A DNA stretch of 64,000 bases from Marinobacter aromaticivorans. Lineage in GTDB: Bacteria > Pseudomonadota > Gammaproteobacteria > Pseudomonadales > Oleiphilaceae. Below the pieces are notes generated by a model, which did no database searches, had not been told where the DNA came from, and saw only the letters and a list, made by a program, of their open reading frames with translations. Below, one piece after another: positions 63,730 through 64,000 of this stretch; position 1 is the first letter of the stretch, and each line of letters opens with the position of its first letter. A program made the translations under genes and the position numbers. The DNA lies in contig NZ_NIHD01000008.1 in the NCBI RefSeq assembly GCF_002806975.1, positions 1-64,000 of the forward strand, in the 5' to 3' direction.

Positions 63730-64000
63730 TTAACGGCGTATCTGAATCCGCACCGCTGGCCGGGTTTGGGATTTCTCGGGTGTTACAAACGAGTTCCAGC
63801 CCAGCCGTATTTCCTGCCCCATCTGCATCGGGCGAATATCCTGTGTCCGCATCTGCAACTCCAGGTCGTAAGCCAGCTGCTCTCGGGTGGCGAATTCCAC
63901 CAGCTTCAGCAGGCGCTGATGATCCTGTCCGTTGGGCAGAAAGTCGGCAAAACGCTGGCGGCTCAGGTTGCGAATTCGCAGAATGAACTTGCCGCTGCGA
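63730..64000 (-). CDS. tssG: Type VI secretion baseplate protein TssG, C-terminal part only
   Basis: The window ends inside this gene; the last 89 residues are visible, ending at TAA 63730-63732. Text includes 'LSRQRFADFLPNGQDH' and 'MGQEIRLGWNSFVTPEKS', the 'LGW' tail that ends TssG proteins. TssG is a wedge subunit with TssF and TssE. It lies 19 bases upstream of tagH in the same orientation, as in the V. cholerae VCA0111-VCA0112 order. Confidence 0.88.
   Translation of the reverse strand, partial: RSGKFILRIRNLSRQRFADFLPNGQDHQRLLKLVEFATREQLAYDLELQMRTQDIRPMQMGQEIRLGWNSFVTPEKSQTRPAVRIQIRR

Noticed and set aside
1..64000. CRISPR arrays, tRNA genes, integrases and insertion sequences
   Set aside because: None could be identified by eye; the window appears to be stable chromosomal backbone apart from the palindrome family.

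Overview
This looks like chromosome of a marine gammaproteobacterium, most likely Marinobacter or a close relative. That is inferred from protein similarity recalled from memory (UvrD, PpnN, ThiI, TmcA and AcnA are all gamma-proteobacterial in type), from a dedicated marine-type sortase system and from the layout of the type VI secretion cluster; no search was run. I saw no tRNA, rRNA, CRISPR array, integrase or transposase. Coding density is high, and many neighbouring genes overlap by 1-4 bases.

Layout. 1-24 kb is mostly housekeeping: a cut alpha/beta hydrolase at the left edge, uvrD, a succinate-semialdehyde-type dehydrogenase, an HDAC-family deacetylase, thiI, ppnN, a small cytochrome c, a 3-hydroxyisobutyryl-CoA hydrolase-like enzyme, an ankyrin lipoprotein, DUF2237-tmcA, a second UvrD-like helicase, an OmpA-type porin, dadA with a PF13679-like methyltransferase, tatD with an HD-GYP protein, and DUF2288-lysO. 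24.1-31.2 kb is a signalling locus. Three leftward genes (Hpt-REC-REC-GGDEF, REC-HDOD, REC) are divergent from two rightward histidine kinases, which is the layout of a phosphorelay that ends in c-di-GMP synthesis. 31-39 kb holds acnA, a B-box/TPR membrane protein, a rhomboid-TPR protein, an OmpA-domain protein and small membrane proteins.

39.5-45.3 kb is a complete proteobacterial dedicated sortase system: a class GN sortase, its single VIT/vWA target with a C-terminal sorting signal, and a divergent response regulator/histidine kinase pair. The kinase carries a CBM9-like periplasmic sensor. 45.3-49.1 kb has a DUF815 ATPase, an outer-membrane barrel, a YqjE/YqjD-like pair and an exported ATP-dependent DNA ligase. 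49.1-64 kb is a leftward type VI secretion cluster in the order tssG-tagH-tssJ-tssK-tssL-tssH-vasH-vasI(tagO)-tssA-tssM, like the V. cholerae VCA0111-VCA0120 order. It is cut at the right edge inside tssG, so tssB, tssC, tssE, tssF, hcp and vgrG are not visible.

The most unusual feature is a family of dispersed palindromes at about 14.3, 42.2 and 56.9 kb. Each has a 53-nt conserved core flanked by 26-28-nt arms that pair with each other (perfectly, or with one mismatch) but differ in sequence between loci. One copy lies inside the T6SS cluster beside decayed partial copies. Another creates a false N-terminal extension on the sortase target gene.
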